Below, in pieces: positions 7,542 through 16,439 of a stretch of 63,563 nt of DNA; position 1 is the stretch's first letter; every line of letters begins with the position of its first letter. The stretch covers positions 1 to 63,563 of the forward strand of contig BLMD01000418.1 of the NCBI GenBank assembly GCA_011959925.1. The letters run 5' to 3'. The translations under genes and the position numbers were made by a program. The stretch is from Lachnospiraceae bacterium (lineage in GTDB: Bacteria; Bacillota; Clostridia; Lachnospirales; Lachnospiraceae). The notes under the pieces are model-generated. The model made no database searches. It was given only the letters and a program-made list of their open reading frames with translations, and was not told the origin of the DNA.

Positions 7542-9716
7542 CTAATTCATTCCTGCTGCCTTTCTCCGATATGTTCCGTTTTCCTGATAAGGCCGAACCA
7601 TCCGGTACAAAAATCCCGCAATCACGAGTATCGCTGCAACCGTTCCGATTCCGAAGGTTCCCGTCGTAACGAAAATTCCGATCTGATAGATACAAAAAGA
7701 TACAAAATATGCCAGAGCTGTTTGATATCCGATCGCAAACCAGAACCATCTCCCGCTGTTCATCTCCCGTTTTATCGCTCCCATAGCCGCAAAGCAGGGT
7801 GCACAGAGAAGATTAAATACCAAAAACGAATACGCCGCGACTGCAGGCATGCTCGCTGCAAGCACGCTCCAGATTTCCGATCCGTCCTCCGCCACATTTG
7901 CATATCCAAACAGCACGCCGAATGTCGTCACTACGTTTTCTTTTGCAATCAGCCCGGTCATAGCCGCAACCGCCATTTTCCAGTCTCCCCAGCCAAGCGG
8001 AGCAAATACGGGAGCCGTGATACCGCCGATTGCAGCGAGGATACTCCTGTCAAGTTCTTCGGCTTCAAGCATTGCAAATCTTCCGTCCACCCAGCCGAAT
8101 CCCTGTAAAAACCAGAGTGTGACGGCAGAAACCAGGATGATCGTTCCGGCTTTTCTGATAAACGACCACGCCCTCTCCCACATGCTCCGCAGGATATTTC
8201 CGGCCGTCGGAATATGATACGCCGGAAGCTCCATCACAAACGGCGCCGGATCGCCGGCAAAGAACTTCGTTTTCTTTAACAGGATGCCAGAACAGATCAC
8301 GGCTGCAATTCCTACAAAAAACGCACTGAACGATATCCATCCCGAGTTTCCGAAAAATGCCCCTGCAATCAGCGCGATAATCGGCAGCTTTGCCCCGCAG
8401 GGAATAAACGAAGTCGTCAGGATCGTCATTTTACGATCCCTGTCGTTTTCAATCGTTCTGGAAGCCATAATACCCGGGACGCTGCAGCCCGTGCCGATCA
8501 GCATCGGGATAAAGGATTTTCCGGAAAGCCCGAATTTTCGGAACATACGGTCCATAATAAACGCAACGCGCGCCATGTATCCGCATCCTTCCAAAACGGC
8601 AAGGAATAAAAAGAGCACAAGCATCTGGGGCACAAACCCGAGCACGGATCCGACGCCGCCGATTATGCCGTCTAACACAAGCCCTTTGAGCCATTCTGCA
8701 CAGCCGACCGCCGACAACGCGCTCTCTGCGAGAACCGGAATTCCGGGAATCCATACGCCAAACAGGCTCCATCCCTCGCCGAATACCCCGTCGTTTGCCC
8801 AATTAGTTGCAAAATCCCCAACAGTCTGCACAGATACATAATACACCAAAAACATGACTGCCGCAAAGATCGGAAGCGCAAGGATCCGGTTTGTGACGAT
8901 CCGGTCAATTTGATCCGATCTGCTCATTGTCTTCTTTTTATGTTTCGTACAGCATTCGCCGATCATGGTAGAAATAAATTCATACCGCTCATTGGCGATA
9001 ATACTTTCCGTATCGTCGTCAAACGACTGTTCCAATTGTTCAATTTCCGCCGATACATCCGGTACTCCGTTCATCTGCGCTGCAATCTTATCGTCTTTTT
9101 CCAGAAGTTTAACCGCAAAAAAACGCTTTTGTTCTGTCGGAATTTCCGCGTTTATTTTCTCTTCTACCGCACGGATGACGTGTTCCGCTTCTTTTGAAAA
9201 TGTATGAACCGGCGGCGCGGCTCCTTTTCTTTTCGCCAGAGAAACGGCTTTCTGCGCCGCTTGTTTAAGACCCTTTCCTTTTAACGCCGAAATCTCTACG
9301 ACTTCACAGCCAAGTCTGCTGCTTAATCGGTCCATATGAATCTGATCCTTATTTTTTTCCACGATATCCATCATGTTGACCGCCATAAGGACCGGAATCC
9401 CAAGCTCCAGAATCTGTGTAGACAAATACAAATTCCGTTCAAGATTCGTTCCGTCTACAATATTTATAACTGCGTCGGGACGCTCCAGAATCAGATAATT
9501 CCTGGCAACAATCTCTTCCGGCGTATACGGGGACAAGGAATAGATCCCCGGCAGATCTACGACCGTTACGTCTTTGTTTCCTTTTAACTTTCCTTCCTTT
9601 TTTTCTACGGTAACGCCCGGCCAGTTCCCCACAAACTGATTGGAACCCGTAAGGGCATTAAACAATGTTGTTTTTCCGCAGTTTGGATTCCCTGCCAATG
9701 CAATTTTTACTGACAT
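7542..9716 (-). CDS. feoB: Ferrous iron transport GTPase/permease FeoB
   Basis: Fe(II) importer of 724 residues, normal for the family. The N-terminal cytosolic G domain shows G1 GNPNCGKTT (residues 9-17), G3 DLPGIYSL and G4 NMMD; a helical guanine-nucleotide-dissociation-inhibitor region follows to about residue 270. The membrane half holds two pseudo-symmetric Gate motifs: GTGCSVPGIMASRTIEND and LLCAPCFAAMGAIKREM, each with the conserved Cys. The gene follows two feoA genes and has, in the 56 bases before its ATG, its own TTGACA promoter element overlapping a palindrome, so it may be expressed both from the operon promoter and alone. Ribosome site GGAGGG. The assignment is secure. Confidence 0.98.
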   Translation of the reverse strand: MSVKIALAGNPNCGKTTLFNALTGSNQFVGNWPGVTVEKKEGKLKGNKDVTVVDLPGIYSLSPYTPEEIVARNYLILERPDAVINIVDGTNLERNLYLSTQILELGIPVLMAVNMMDIVEKNKDQIHMDRLSSRLGCEVVEISALKGKGLKQAAQKAVSLAKRKGAAPPVHTFSKEAEHVIRAVEEKINAEIPTEQKRFFAVKLLEKDDKIAAQMNGVPDVSAEIEQLEQSFDDDTESIIANERYEFISTMIGECCTKHKKKTMSRSDQIDRIVTNRILALPIFAAVMFLVYYVSVQTVGDFATNWANDGVFGEGWSLFGVWIPGIPVLAESALSAVGCAEWLKGLVLDGIIGGVGSVLGFVPQMLVLFLFLAVLEGCGYMARVAFIMDRMFRKFGLSGKSFIPMLIGTGCSVPGIMASRTIENDRDRKMTILTTSFIPCGAKLPIIALIAGAFFGNSGWISFSAFFVGIAAVICSGILLKKTKFFAGDPAPFVMELPAYHIPTAGNILRSMWERAWSFIRKAGTIILVSAVTLWFLQGFGWVDGRFAMLEAEELDRSILAAIGGITAPVFAPLGWGDWKMAVAAMTGLIAKENVVTTFGVLFGYANVAEDGSEIWSVLAASMPAVAAYSFLVFNLLCAPCFAAMGAIKREMNSGRWFWFAIGYQTALAYFVSFCIYQIGIFVTTGTFGIGTVAAILVIAGFLYRMVRPYQENGTYRRKAAGMN

Positions 9717-9748
9717 TTCTGCTCCCTCCTGTTCGTCTCTTCCACTTT

Positions 9749-9776
9749 TTATTAGTTTAGACTAACTCGTTGTCAA
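9749..9776 (-). promoter_or_regulatory. Internal feoB promoter with DtxR/IdeR-like operator
   Basis: TTGACA (9771-9776, overlapping the upstream feoA stop) and TAATAA (9749-9754) at 16-base spacing. Between and over them, 9752-9765 reads TTAGTTTAGACTAA, a palindrome with arms TTAGT/ACTAA. The same TTAG-N6-CTAA layout recurs at 10274-10287 before the operon, so a shared iron-responsive repressor is likely. Confidence 0.6.
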
Positions 9777-10003
9777 AAAAATGATTCGATTTCAATCATC
9801 GCGGCATCCGATTTACGCAGAGACAATTCGTATCCGCGTATCGTCACCTCAATCGGATCTCCCAGCGGAGCAACCTTTCTGACAGAAACCGACACGCCTT
9901 TGGTAATCCCCATATCCATAATTCTTCGCCTTACCGGTCCTTCTCCATAAATTTTCTTTACTTTTACGGTCTCGCCGCAGGCGGCTTCCCTTAATGTCTT
10001 CAT
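9773..10003 (-). CDS. feoA: FeoA-domain protein (second copy)
   Basis: A 76-residue SH3-like FeoA domain protein, cytoplasmic, presumed to bind FeoB and stimulate iron transport. Typical features: TLREAACGETVKVKKIYGEG, then RRIMDMGITKGVSVSVRKVAPLGDPIEV and RGYELSLRKSDAAMI, the standard FeoA signature. I set the start at the ATG at 10003, which has an AAGGAG site; the frame is open further up but without such a site. It follows the first feoA by 10 bases. Compared with that copy it has the fuller RRRxMDMGI-x-G motif, so it is probably the true FeoB partner and the other a divergent companion. The stop overlaps the -35 box of the internal feoB promoter. Confidence 0.92.
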   Translation of the reverse strand: MKTLREAACGETVKVKKIYGEGPVRRRIMDMGITKGVSVSVRKVAPLGDPIEVTIRGYELSLRKSDAAMIEIESFF

Positions 10004-10013
10004 CTTATTCTCC

Positions 10014-10223
10014 TTATACCATAATTTTATTTGCCATATCCTTTCCGATGGCAACGCGTGAATCTTTCACATTTACAATTATATTCCCGCCAAGTTCGGA
10101 TACAACCGTCACATAACTTCCCACAACAAATCCAAGATTCTCCAAAAATCTGCGGGTGTCTTCCTTTCCTCCTACTTTTTTGACGGTAATTCTTTCTCCC
10201 TGTTTCACCATGGTCAGCGGCAT
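10014..10223 (-). CDS. FeoA-domain protein (first copy, divergent)
   Basis: A 69-residue FeoA-like SH3 domain protein: MPLTMVKQGERITVKKVGG, RRFLENLGFVVGSYVTVVSE, and IIVNVKDSRVAIGKDMANKI at the C-terminus. Tandem feoA genes ahead of feoB are common in Clostridia. First gene of the feo operon; the ribosome site AGGGAGGA lies seven to eight bases before the ATG. It ends 10 bases before the second feoA start. Probably binds FeoB or modulates it; what separates the two FeoA proteins is not known from sequence. Confidence 0.9.
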   Translation of the reverse strand: MPLTMVKQGERITVKKVGGKEDTRRFLENLGFVVGSYVTVVSELGGNIIVNVKDSRVAIGKDMANKIMV

Positions 10224-10273
10224 CGTCTCATCCTCCCTGTCTTTTTTGATTTTCTGACTGGTTATCTTTTTTG

Positions 10274-10304
10274 TTAGTATATTCTAATATGCGTTAGTTG
10301 TCAA
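10274..10304 (-). promoter_or_regulatory. feo operon promoter with overlapping DtxR/IdeR-like operator
   Basis: TTGACA (10299-10304), 17-base spacer, TATACT (10276-10281): an almost perfect housekeeping promoter for feoA-feoA-feoB. The palindrome TTAGTATATTCTAA (10274-10287, symmetric at 12 of 14 bases) covers the -10 box, and an additional TTAG half-site lies at 10294-10297. A repressor bound here would block RNA polymerase. Confidence 0.75.
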
Positions 10305-10325
10305 TAACTTTTTTGCAAAAAATAA

Positions 10326-10360
10326 GAAAAATGCCTCCGGTCCTTTCCCCCGGAGGCATT
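10326..10360 (-). terminator. Terminator of the hybrid kinase gene
   Basis: Perfect 10-bp GC-rich stem (10331-10340 with 10350-10359) followed in the minus direction by TTTTT, directly after the kinase stop at 10365. Confidence 0.93.
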
Positions 10361-10364
10361 GCAT

Positions 10365-13300
10365 TTATGCTAATATCTTATCTAACGTATCCAATAAATG
10401 CTGGATATCGATCGGCTTTGCAATATGACCGTTCATCCCGCACCGGATCGCTTCCTGCTTATCTTCTTCAAAAGCATTCGCCGTCATTGCTATAATCGGA
10501 ACCGAAGCCAGATCCGGATTCTTGAGTTTTCGGATTGCTTTGGCGGCGTCGTATCCGTTCATCACCGGCATCTGAATATCCATCAGTATCAGCTGATAAT
10601 ATCCCGGCTCCGACCGTTTCATCATATCCACTGCAATTTGGCCGTTTTCCGCAACTTCTGTCGTAAATCCGGCGTCTTCCAGAATAACCGTAGCGATCTC
10701 CTGGTTCAGGTCGATATCTTCTGCTAGAAGAATACGTCCCGTACGGATCTTGTTTTCTTCCGAATCCTCTTCTTCCTGTTCATCCGTTCCCGAATGAACG
10801 ACAGAGCTTAAGCAGTTTCTCAATTCCGACAAAAACAGAGGTTTGCTGCAGAATGCCGTAACGCCGGCTTCTCTCGCTTCTTCTTCAATATCGGACCAAT
10901 CGTATGCCGTCAAAACGATAATCGGGACGTCGTCTCCCATTTCTTTGCGGATCCTGCGCGTCACTTCCACACCGTTAATATCCGGCAGCAGCCAGTCGAT
11001 GATGTATACGGAATAATTATCTCCGCGCATATTCGCCTGCCGTGTACGAAGAACGGCTTCTTTTCCGGACAACGTCCATTCTGCACGCAGTCCGATCTGC
11101 CCCAGCATATAAGATACGCTGTCACAGGTGTTAAAGTCATCGTCTACGACAAGCGCTCTGCAGTTTTTGAGTTCCGGAATCGTCTGGGTCACTTTTTTAC
11201 CGGAATACAGGCGGAAGACAAAGGATACTTTAAACTCCGTCCCCACGCCCTGCTCGCTTTTCACCTCAATCGTACCGTTCATCATATCTACGATATTTTT
11301 TGTGATTGCCATTCCAAGCCCCGTCCCCTGGATTCCGCTGATCGTACTGCATTTTTCCCGTTCAAACGGTTCAAAAATACGCTGTACAAATTCTTCGCTC
11401 ATACCGATTCCGGTATCTTTGATGCTGAATTCATAGTTGGCGTATCCTTCCGGCGCTCCTGCTTTTTCTATAATCCGCATGCTGACGATTCCTCCGGCCG
11501 GCGTATATTTCACGGAATTGCCCAGCAGATTTAACAAAACCTGATTGAGGCGCAGCTTATCGCAGTAGATATCTTCATCAATCACGTCTACCGTATCTAT
11601 GTAGAGATCCAGCTGCTTTGCGGAAACGTCCGCCTGCACGATATTCCTCAGCGCATGCAGAATATCCGGAAGACTGCACGGTTTTTCATCCAGATGCATC
11701 TTACCGCTTTCGATCCGGCTCATATCCAAAACGTCGTTAATCAAGCTCAGCAGATGATTGCCGGACGACATGATCTTCTTTAAATATTCTTCTACCTGAT
11801 CCTTTCGCTCAATATGCGTAAGCGCCAGCGCCGTAAAGCCGACAATCGCATTCATCGGCGTACGAATGTCGTGAGACATGTTGGAAAGAAACACGCTTTT
11901 CGCCTTGCTCGCCCGGTTCGCCTGATACAAAGCGTCTTCTAACAGATGTTTCTTCTCCATTTCACGGCGGATTTCTCCGTCGACGCTGCGGAATCCTAAA
12001 ACAATGCCCAGACTCCCGTTTTCCATTCCCGCGCGCACGGCTTTCATCTGATAGTATTCGATTTCTCCGTCACGAACCCTGCGGTAGTTGATATGGAACA
12101 CTTTTTTATCTAATATTTCCTTTTTCATACTTTCCAAAGAAGCGTACTGCCGCATCATCTTCTTGTCGTCTACATGGACATATTCACGTATGTACTGATC
12201 TATACTGTCTTCAAACGGAAGATCTCCGCCGAACAAATCATCCAGCTCCTCGCTTCCCGTTACCTCGTTTCTAAGCAGAGAACCTACGCCCGTATCCAGA
12301 TTGAAAAAATAAACGAAATTATAATCGATACTCAACGCCTGCACCAGTTCTGCATGCAGCTGCTCTTTCTTCTTTTCCTGCAGCTTCTGATCCGTGCAGT
12401 CGAGCAAAAACCTCTGGTAGAACATCTCTCCGTTTTCCTGTATCAGTTTGACATTTCCCATAATATGAAGAATTTTCCCGCTTTTATGCTGTACACGGTA
12501 TTCTACGCTGACACTGTCGCCTTCTTTCTTCAATTCTTCGATACGTTTCCTGAGTTTTTGCTTATCCTCCTCCATCACGGAATCGGCAACCATGTGGAAA
12601 CCTTGTTTCATCAATTCTTCCTTCGATTCATACCCTAAAATTTTAAGCGCCGCACGATTTATGCTTAAAATCTGAGATCCGTCGAGCGTATGATGCATGA
12701 CGCCGCAATCCAGATTTGTAAAAATCGCCTCAAGCGTATGATTCTTATGAATGATTTCCCGTTCATAATCCCGCTCTTTTGTCACGTCGATGGCTACGCC
12801 TACGGTACCCATAACGCTCCCGTCCAGATCGTATAACGGAGATTTATATGTCGTAAGCTGACGAAGGCCCCCTCCTGTCTGAATCGTCTCTTCCGATATA
12901 TAGGTTTCTCTTTTTGTCATTACCTCGTTCTCTGACTCGATGCAGGCGGGATCGTCCTGCTCCACGTCCCAGATATACGCATGTCTTTGGCCTTCTACCT
13001 GTTTCTTTGTCTTATTTACCGTTGCACAGAAACTGTTGTTTACTTTTTCATGCACACCGTTTTTGTCTTTGAACCAGACCAGATTCGGCGTATGATTAAT
13101 CGCAGCGTCCAAAAACTGGCTGGCCTGCCAAAAATCCCTGCTCATCTTGCAGGTCTGCTGCCACCGTAAAAAACGAAACGCCGTCTCATCCTCTGACATC
13201 GGCAATATCCATATATCTTTTATTTCAGGAAGCTCTTTGGTAAGGACTCTTAGGTGTTCTCTCTCTGCAAGCAAAATCAGTTCCGCGTCCTTTCTCTTTC

Positions 13301-13508
13301 CCGATAACAGCGTGTGCAATACTTCCTCCGGGTTACAGTCCCTCAAATCAACAAAAATAACGTCTGCATCTGCCGCCAATGCTTCCTCCGGCTTCTCACT
13401 TTCCATAAATTCATGGGTAAAATGTTCGAACGGAGCCATCTTTTTTATAACGTCAAACATTCTGCCCGAATGACCTGTCAAATAAAAACGAATCTGGCAA
13501 TGGTACAT
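10365..13508 (-). CDS. Hybrid histidine kinase with PAS domains and two receivers
   Basis: A 1047-residue cytoplasmic sensor kinase without clear membrane segments. Domains: an N-terminal region of about 115 residues resembling a receiver fold (VIFVDLRD, LILLAERE, IWILPMSEDE) but without a full phosphorylation site; a PAS domain around 130-250 (NLVWFKDKNGVHEKVN), a second around 262-375 (IFTNLDCGVMHHT) and a third PAS-like region to about 520; HisKA with [15 protein letters not shown] near 550; HATPase with NLLGNSVKYTPAGG and [16 protein letters not shown]; two receivers, the first with IIDWLLPDINGVE and the second with [16 protein letters not shown]. Both receivers keep Asp and Lys. Transcribed alone from a good promoter at 13551-13579 and ended by a strong terminator. 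Ligand and output are unknown; an Hpt partner could be the protein at 38758. Confidence 0.93.
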   Translation of the reverse strand: MYHCQIRFYLTGHSGRMFDVIKKMAPFEHFTHEFMESEKPEEALAADADVIFVDLRDCNPEEVLHTLLSGKRKDAELILLAEREHLRVLTKELPEIKDIWILPMSEDETAFRFLRWQQTCKMSRDFWQASQFLDAAINHTPNLVWFKDKNGVHEKVNNSFCATVNKTKKQVEGQRHAYIWDVEQDDPACIESENEVMTKRETYISEETIQTGGGLRQLTTYKSPLYDLDGSVMGTVGVAIDVTKERDYEREIIHKNHTLEAIFTNLDCGVMHHTLDGSQILSINRAALKILGYESKEELMKQGFHMVADSVMEEDKQKLRKRIEELKKEGDSVSVEYRVQHKSGKILHIMGNVKLIQENGEMFYQRFLLDCTDQKLQEKKKEQLHAELVQALSIDYNFVYFFNLDTGVGSLLRNEVTGSEELDDLFGGDLPFEDSIDQYIREYVHVDDKKMMRQYASLESMKKEILDKKVFHINYRRVRDGEIEYYQMKAVRAGMENGSLGIVLGFRSVDGEIRREMEKKHLLEDALYQANRASKAKSVFLSNMSHDIRTPMNAIVGFTALALTHIERKDQVEEYLKKIMSSGNHLLSLINDVLDMSRIESGKMHLDEKPCSLPDILHALRNIVQADVSAKQLDLYIDTVDVIDEDIYCDKLRLNQVLLNLLGNSVKYTPAGGIVSMRIIEKAGAPEGYANYEFSIKDTGIGMSEEFVQRIFEPFEREKCSTISGIQGTGLGMAITKNIVDMMNGTIEVKSEQGVGTEFKVSFVFRLYSGKKVTQTIPELKNCRALVVDDDFNTCDSVSYMLGQIGLRAEWTLSGKEAVLRTRQANMRGDNYSVYIIDWLLPDINGVEVTRRIRKEMGDDVPIIVLTAYDWSDIEEEAREAGVTAFCSKPLFLSELRNCLSSVVHSGTDEQEEEDSEENKIRTGRILLAEDIDLNQEIATVILEDAGFTTEVAENGQIAVDMMKRSEPGYYQLILMDIQMPVMNGYDAAKAIRKLKNPDLASVPIIAMTANAFEEDKQEAIRCGMNGHIAKPIDIQHLLDTLDKILA

Positions 13509-13550
13509 ATGCGCTTCCTCCTATGCTTGCAACCGTTTACTCATTGTTAT

Positions 13551-13579
13551 ATTGTAGCAAGCATCCAAATTTATGTCAA
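13551..13579 (-). promoter_or_regulatory. Predicted promoter of the hybrid kinase gene
   Basis: TTGACA (13574-13579), 17-base spacer, TACAAT (13551-13556), about 40 bases before the AGGAGG site of the kinase gene. Confidence 0.75.
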
Positions 13580-13590
13580 TATTGTGAACT

Positions 13591-15111
13591 CTAAGTTTTG
13601 CAGTCCGGTTCTTTTGGCTCTGTTCTGTTTTGAACCCGTCCGGTCCCGTTAAAATAATCGAGCATCTCTGTATCATTTTCGGAATCGCCAAACACAGCCG
13701 CTTCCTCTTTCCGATATCCCAGTTCTCTGCAGATCTCCAAAATCCCTTCTAATTTCCCGGTTCCCTGCTTTGTGATCTGCATACGGCCTTCCTCCCACAA
13801 TATTCGGCAGGAATCCGGAATTTTAAGCAGATGCGCCAGATTCCGCCGTTTTGCCTCTGTCCGCCCGGTCCCTGCCCTGCCCGGGCGAAACGCCAGCGTC
13901 ACTTTATAAACCTCTCCCCCTTTTTGATACGTATGCGCCGTAAATCCATGGCGCTTCCCCAACTCCTTTGCCGCTGCCAGCCAGTCCGTATTCATCGGTG
14001 TAATCACATCCAGAGTTCCGCCCGCCCCGCTGCACTCCAAAATCAACCGCCTTCCCCCGTTGGCAAACACGCCTCCGCGAATGACGTGCCAAACGGGAGC
14101 GAGCTTTCTTTTTGCGTAGGAAAGAGGCAGCGATGTTGCAAGAAAAATTTCACAGCGCTTTGACAGGTGAAGCAGGCGTCTTGCCGTCTCTTCTGTGATC
14201 TGCTTCTCTCCTTTCGGCACCAGCGTGCCGTCAATATCAAAAAAAGCCGCTTTGGGATAAGCGGGAATCCGAAACGCCGGGTATTGTCCGAAAAAAGGAA
14301 GGATTACGTCTTTCCGGTTGCAGTATGCCAGATAGCAGGCGCATTCCTTCTTTGTACATACGCGCAGATCCTCCTCTTTTGCATCTGCATAAGGCTCCTC
14401 GTAAAAATTTCCGAGACTTTGACGGGAAATATTGCAGCGGCGCATGGACCCGTCCGCTTCCACAAAACGGTTCTCCCCGCACGCTGCGGGATTGGCCCTG
14501 TGATGCGCCAATTCCTGAGAAAAAAACGGGTCGATTTCCGAAAACGCTTTGACTTGCGCGTCCGTATACTTTTGTTTACATCCGTCCATCCGATTGATCC
14601 AAAGATACGCATTATCCGGCAGCAGATCCCGCAGCATACGGATCTCATCCATCTGACGGGGATCGCCTACCGCGCCCGCACAATAGGAAATGCCCTGACT
14701 GGCCAGATACAGACACTGGTCTGCAAACTGTCTGGCTGACGTCATTTCCGGATGAAACGTCCCCCACAAACGCAGCTTCTGCAAATCTCCGCCGCATGCT
14801 CTGTATACGGCAAGCATCTGTTTGGCAGGAAAACTGAAATTACTCTGGGCGCCTGCAGCATCGATTCGGCCGCTCTGGCTTAATGTTGCAAGACCCTCCC
14901 AGTAATGGGGATACAGCAGCGCCTCTCCGTACGGAACTACCAGCACGGCTCCTTCGCATTTTTGAACGAGCATCCTGTCCGTAAAACGGAAAAACGCTTC
15001 TTTATCCTTTTGTATGCCTGCCCGGCTGCAGGATCTTTTTGAAAAAGGACAGTAACTGCAGGAATAGTTGCAGTATTTCAGACTTCCCCGATAATACCAT
15101 TGTCTCTTCAT
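13591..15111 (-). CDS. STM4011-family radical SAM protein fused to a HAD phosphatase
   Basis: Two-domain protein of 506 residues. Residues 1 to about 285 form a radical SAM domain with C14-x3-C18-x2-C21 (CNYSCSYC), matching the STM4011 family by gene context and layout; additional Cys occur around 210-265 (ACGENRF, RRCNISRQ, VCTKKECACYLAYC) and could bind a second cluster. From about 287 to 490 there is a complete Cof-type HAD hydrolase: FFDIDGTLV (motif I), ATSLPLSYAKRK (II), a Lys before the last motif (ITKQGTGK) and FGDSENDTEML (IV). Last gene of the STM4015-to-STM4011 run, 2 bases after the STM4012 gene. The HAD fusion suggests the pathway includes a sugar-phosphate or phosphorylated intermediate; this is inference. 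The pathway product is not known to me. Confidence 0.82.
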   Translation of the reverse strand: MKRQWYYRGSLKYCNYSCSYCPFSKRSCSRAGIQKDKEAFFRFTDRMLVQKCEGAVLVVPYGEALLYPHYWEGLATLSQSGRIDAAGAQSNFSFPAKQMLAVYRACGGDLQKLRLWGTFHPEMTSARQFADQCLYLASQGISYCAGAVGDPRQMDEIRMLRDLLPDNAYLWINRMDGCKQKYTDAQVKAFSEIDPFFSQELAHHRANPAACGENRFVEADGSMRRCNISRQSLGNFYEEPYADAKEEDLRVCTKKECACYLAYCNRKDVILPFFGQYPAFRIPAYPKAAFFDIDGTLVPKGEKQITEETARRLLHLSKRCEIFLATSLPLSYAKRKLAPVWHVIRGGVFANGGRRLILECSGAGGTLDVITPMNTDWLAAAKELGKRHGFTAHTYQKGGEVYKVTLAFRPGRAGTGRTEAKRRNLAHLLKIPDSCRILWEEGRMQITKQGTGKLEGILEICRELGYRKEEAAVFGDSENDTEMLDYFNGTGRVQNRTEPKEPDCKT

Positions 15112-15113
15112 CT

Positions 15114-16439
15114 TTACTTACCGCTCTCTGGGCATGCCGCCCCGTTCTTTCCGCAGGAGAGTTCCATCCGCGCTCTTACCTCATCGGAAATCAGCTGGGG
15201 TCCCAGAAAATCGGATAAGGCAAGCCCCTGCCTGGTCAGTGAAAAAAACTCCTCTCCTTTTACCGCATATCCAGCCCCTGCCCAATCCGACAGCAGCGGA
15301 AAATCATCTTCTGCCTCGCTTCCGAAATGCGCCCGGTAATCCTTACGGCAGACGCCGCGTCCGAACAGGATATGCCGGATGACATACCTGCGCTTTTCTT
15401 CTTCTTTTGACAGCCAAAATCCATGCGTAACCTGCAGATACTCCTCCTGTTTGATATAATCCTGCAAAATGGCATGGCATTGGCGCTGCTCCACTGCATA
15501 GGGCGCGCAAAAATGCAGATTTCCGATATAGCTTCTGCCGCCACATCCGACGGAAAGCGTATTGCCGAATCCGCACAGAGACTCCGGAAGGCCTGCATCC
15601 TCCCCCTCTTTGTTTTGCTTTACAAAACGGCGCATGGAATATGCCCGGTATCCTTTCGCTTCTAAAAACCCGCAGACAAACCGATACATCTCAAATGCCG
15701 ATTTCCCGCATTCCACTCCCATTTGAAACAGATACGTCCCCGGTTTTACGTACAGCGGATAGACAAACAATTCAACCGGTTCAAATTCCAGCCCCTGCTG
15801 CAAAGAATCCTCAAGACTTTCGAGTGTCTGTCCGGGAATCCCGTAAATAAAATCCATATTGACACATTCAAATTTCATCCGACAGATCAAATCCAGCGCT
15901 TTTTTTGCAGCTTCTGCCGTATGAAAGCGATGCAGTGAAAGAAGCTCCCTCTCCTGAAAACTCTGCACGCCGATACTGATCCGGCTTACGCCCTTCTCCT
16001 TTAAAATACAAAGCTTCTCTTCCGTCGTCTGGTTCGGAGACGTCTCTACAGCGATCGGCTGCTTTCCCGCCGTAATCCCAAAACAGCGTTCCGCAGCGGA
16101 AAACACTCTGCGCAGCAGGCGCTCCGGCAAAATCAAAGGCGTTCCGCCTCCTAACGTCAAATCGGAGAATGTGGCGTCGTGCGGCAGAATTTCGGAAAGC
16201 TGCCCGGCATGACGTTCCATCGCTTCTACATAGGCTTCCATCTGCCGCTCATTTTTCCCGGCAAGCGAAAACAAATTGCAGTATCCGCATTTATACTGAC
16301 AGAACGGAATATGTATATACAGGCTGTTTTCCCTGCCGGAAAGCCTGTGTATATAGCGCTTCAAATCTGTTTCGGAAAGCGTCTGATATGCCTTTTTATG
16401 CGGATAACTGTACATATACTGCACATATGGATATTTCAT
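15114..16439 (-). CDS. STM4012-family radical SAM protein (HemW-like)
   Basis: A 441-residue radical SAM protein with the HemW/coproporphyrinogen-oxidase-like layout: YIHIPFCQYKCGYCNLFS carries C47-x3-C51-x2-C54, then LTLGGGTPLIL (GGE-like motif), VETSPNQTTEEKL, RISIGVQSFQERELL and DFIYGIPGQTLESLE. The C-terminal third differs from HemW, and with its neighbours it is the STM4012 family member. Starts immediately upstream of the STM4011 gene (2-base gap) and one base past the end of the hydrolase gene, so the three are one transcript. A haem chaperone or oxidase role is unlikely given context; a modification enzyme acting with the STM4011 protein is more plausible. Confidence 0.85.
   Translation of the reverse strand: MKYPYVQYMYSYPHKKAYQTLSETDLKRYIHRLSGRENSLYIHIPFCQYKCGYCNLFSLAGKNERQMEAYVEAMERHAGQLSEILPHDATFSDLTLGGGTPLILPERLLRRVFSAAERCFGITAGKQPIAVETSPNQTTEEKLCILKEKGVSRISIGVQSFQERELLSLHRFHTAEAAKKALDLICRMKFECVNMDFIYGIPGQTLESLEDSLQQGLEFEPVELFVYPLYVKPGTYLFQMGVECGKSAFEMYRFVCGFLEAKGYRAYSMRRFVKQNKEGEDAGLPESLCGFGNTLSVGCGGRSYIGNLHFCAPYAVEQRQCHAILQDYIKQEEYLQVTHGFWLSKEEEKRRYVIRHILFGRGVCRKDYRAHFGSEAEDDFPLLSDWAGAGYAVKGEEFFSLTRQGLALSDFLGPQLISDEVRARMELSCGKNGAACPESGK

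Noticed and set aside
7305..8108. Plus-strand frame of 267 codons over the end of feoB
   Set aside because: It lies opposite feoB and the small Cys-rich gene, whose products are clear; the composition (Ser, Arg, His-rich) is typical of a reverse-strand shadow.
10298..10495. Plus-strand small gene between feo and the kinase
   Set aside because: It crosses the kinase terminator hairpin and the reverse strand of the kinase; no ribosome site.
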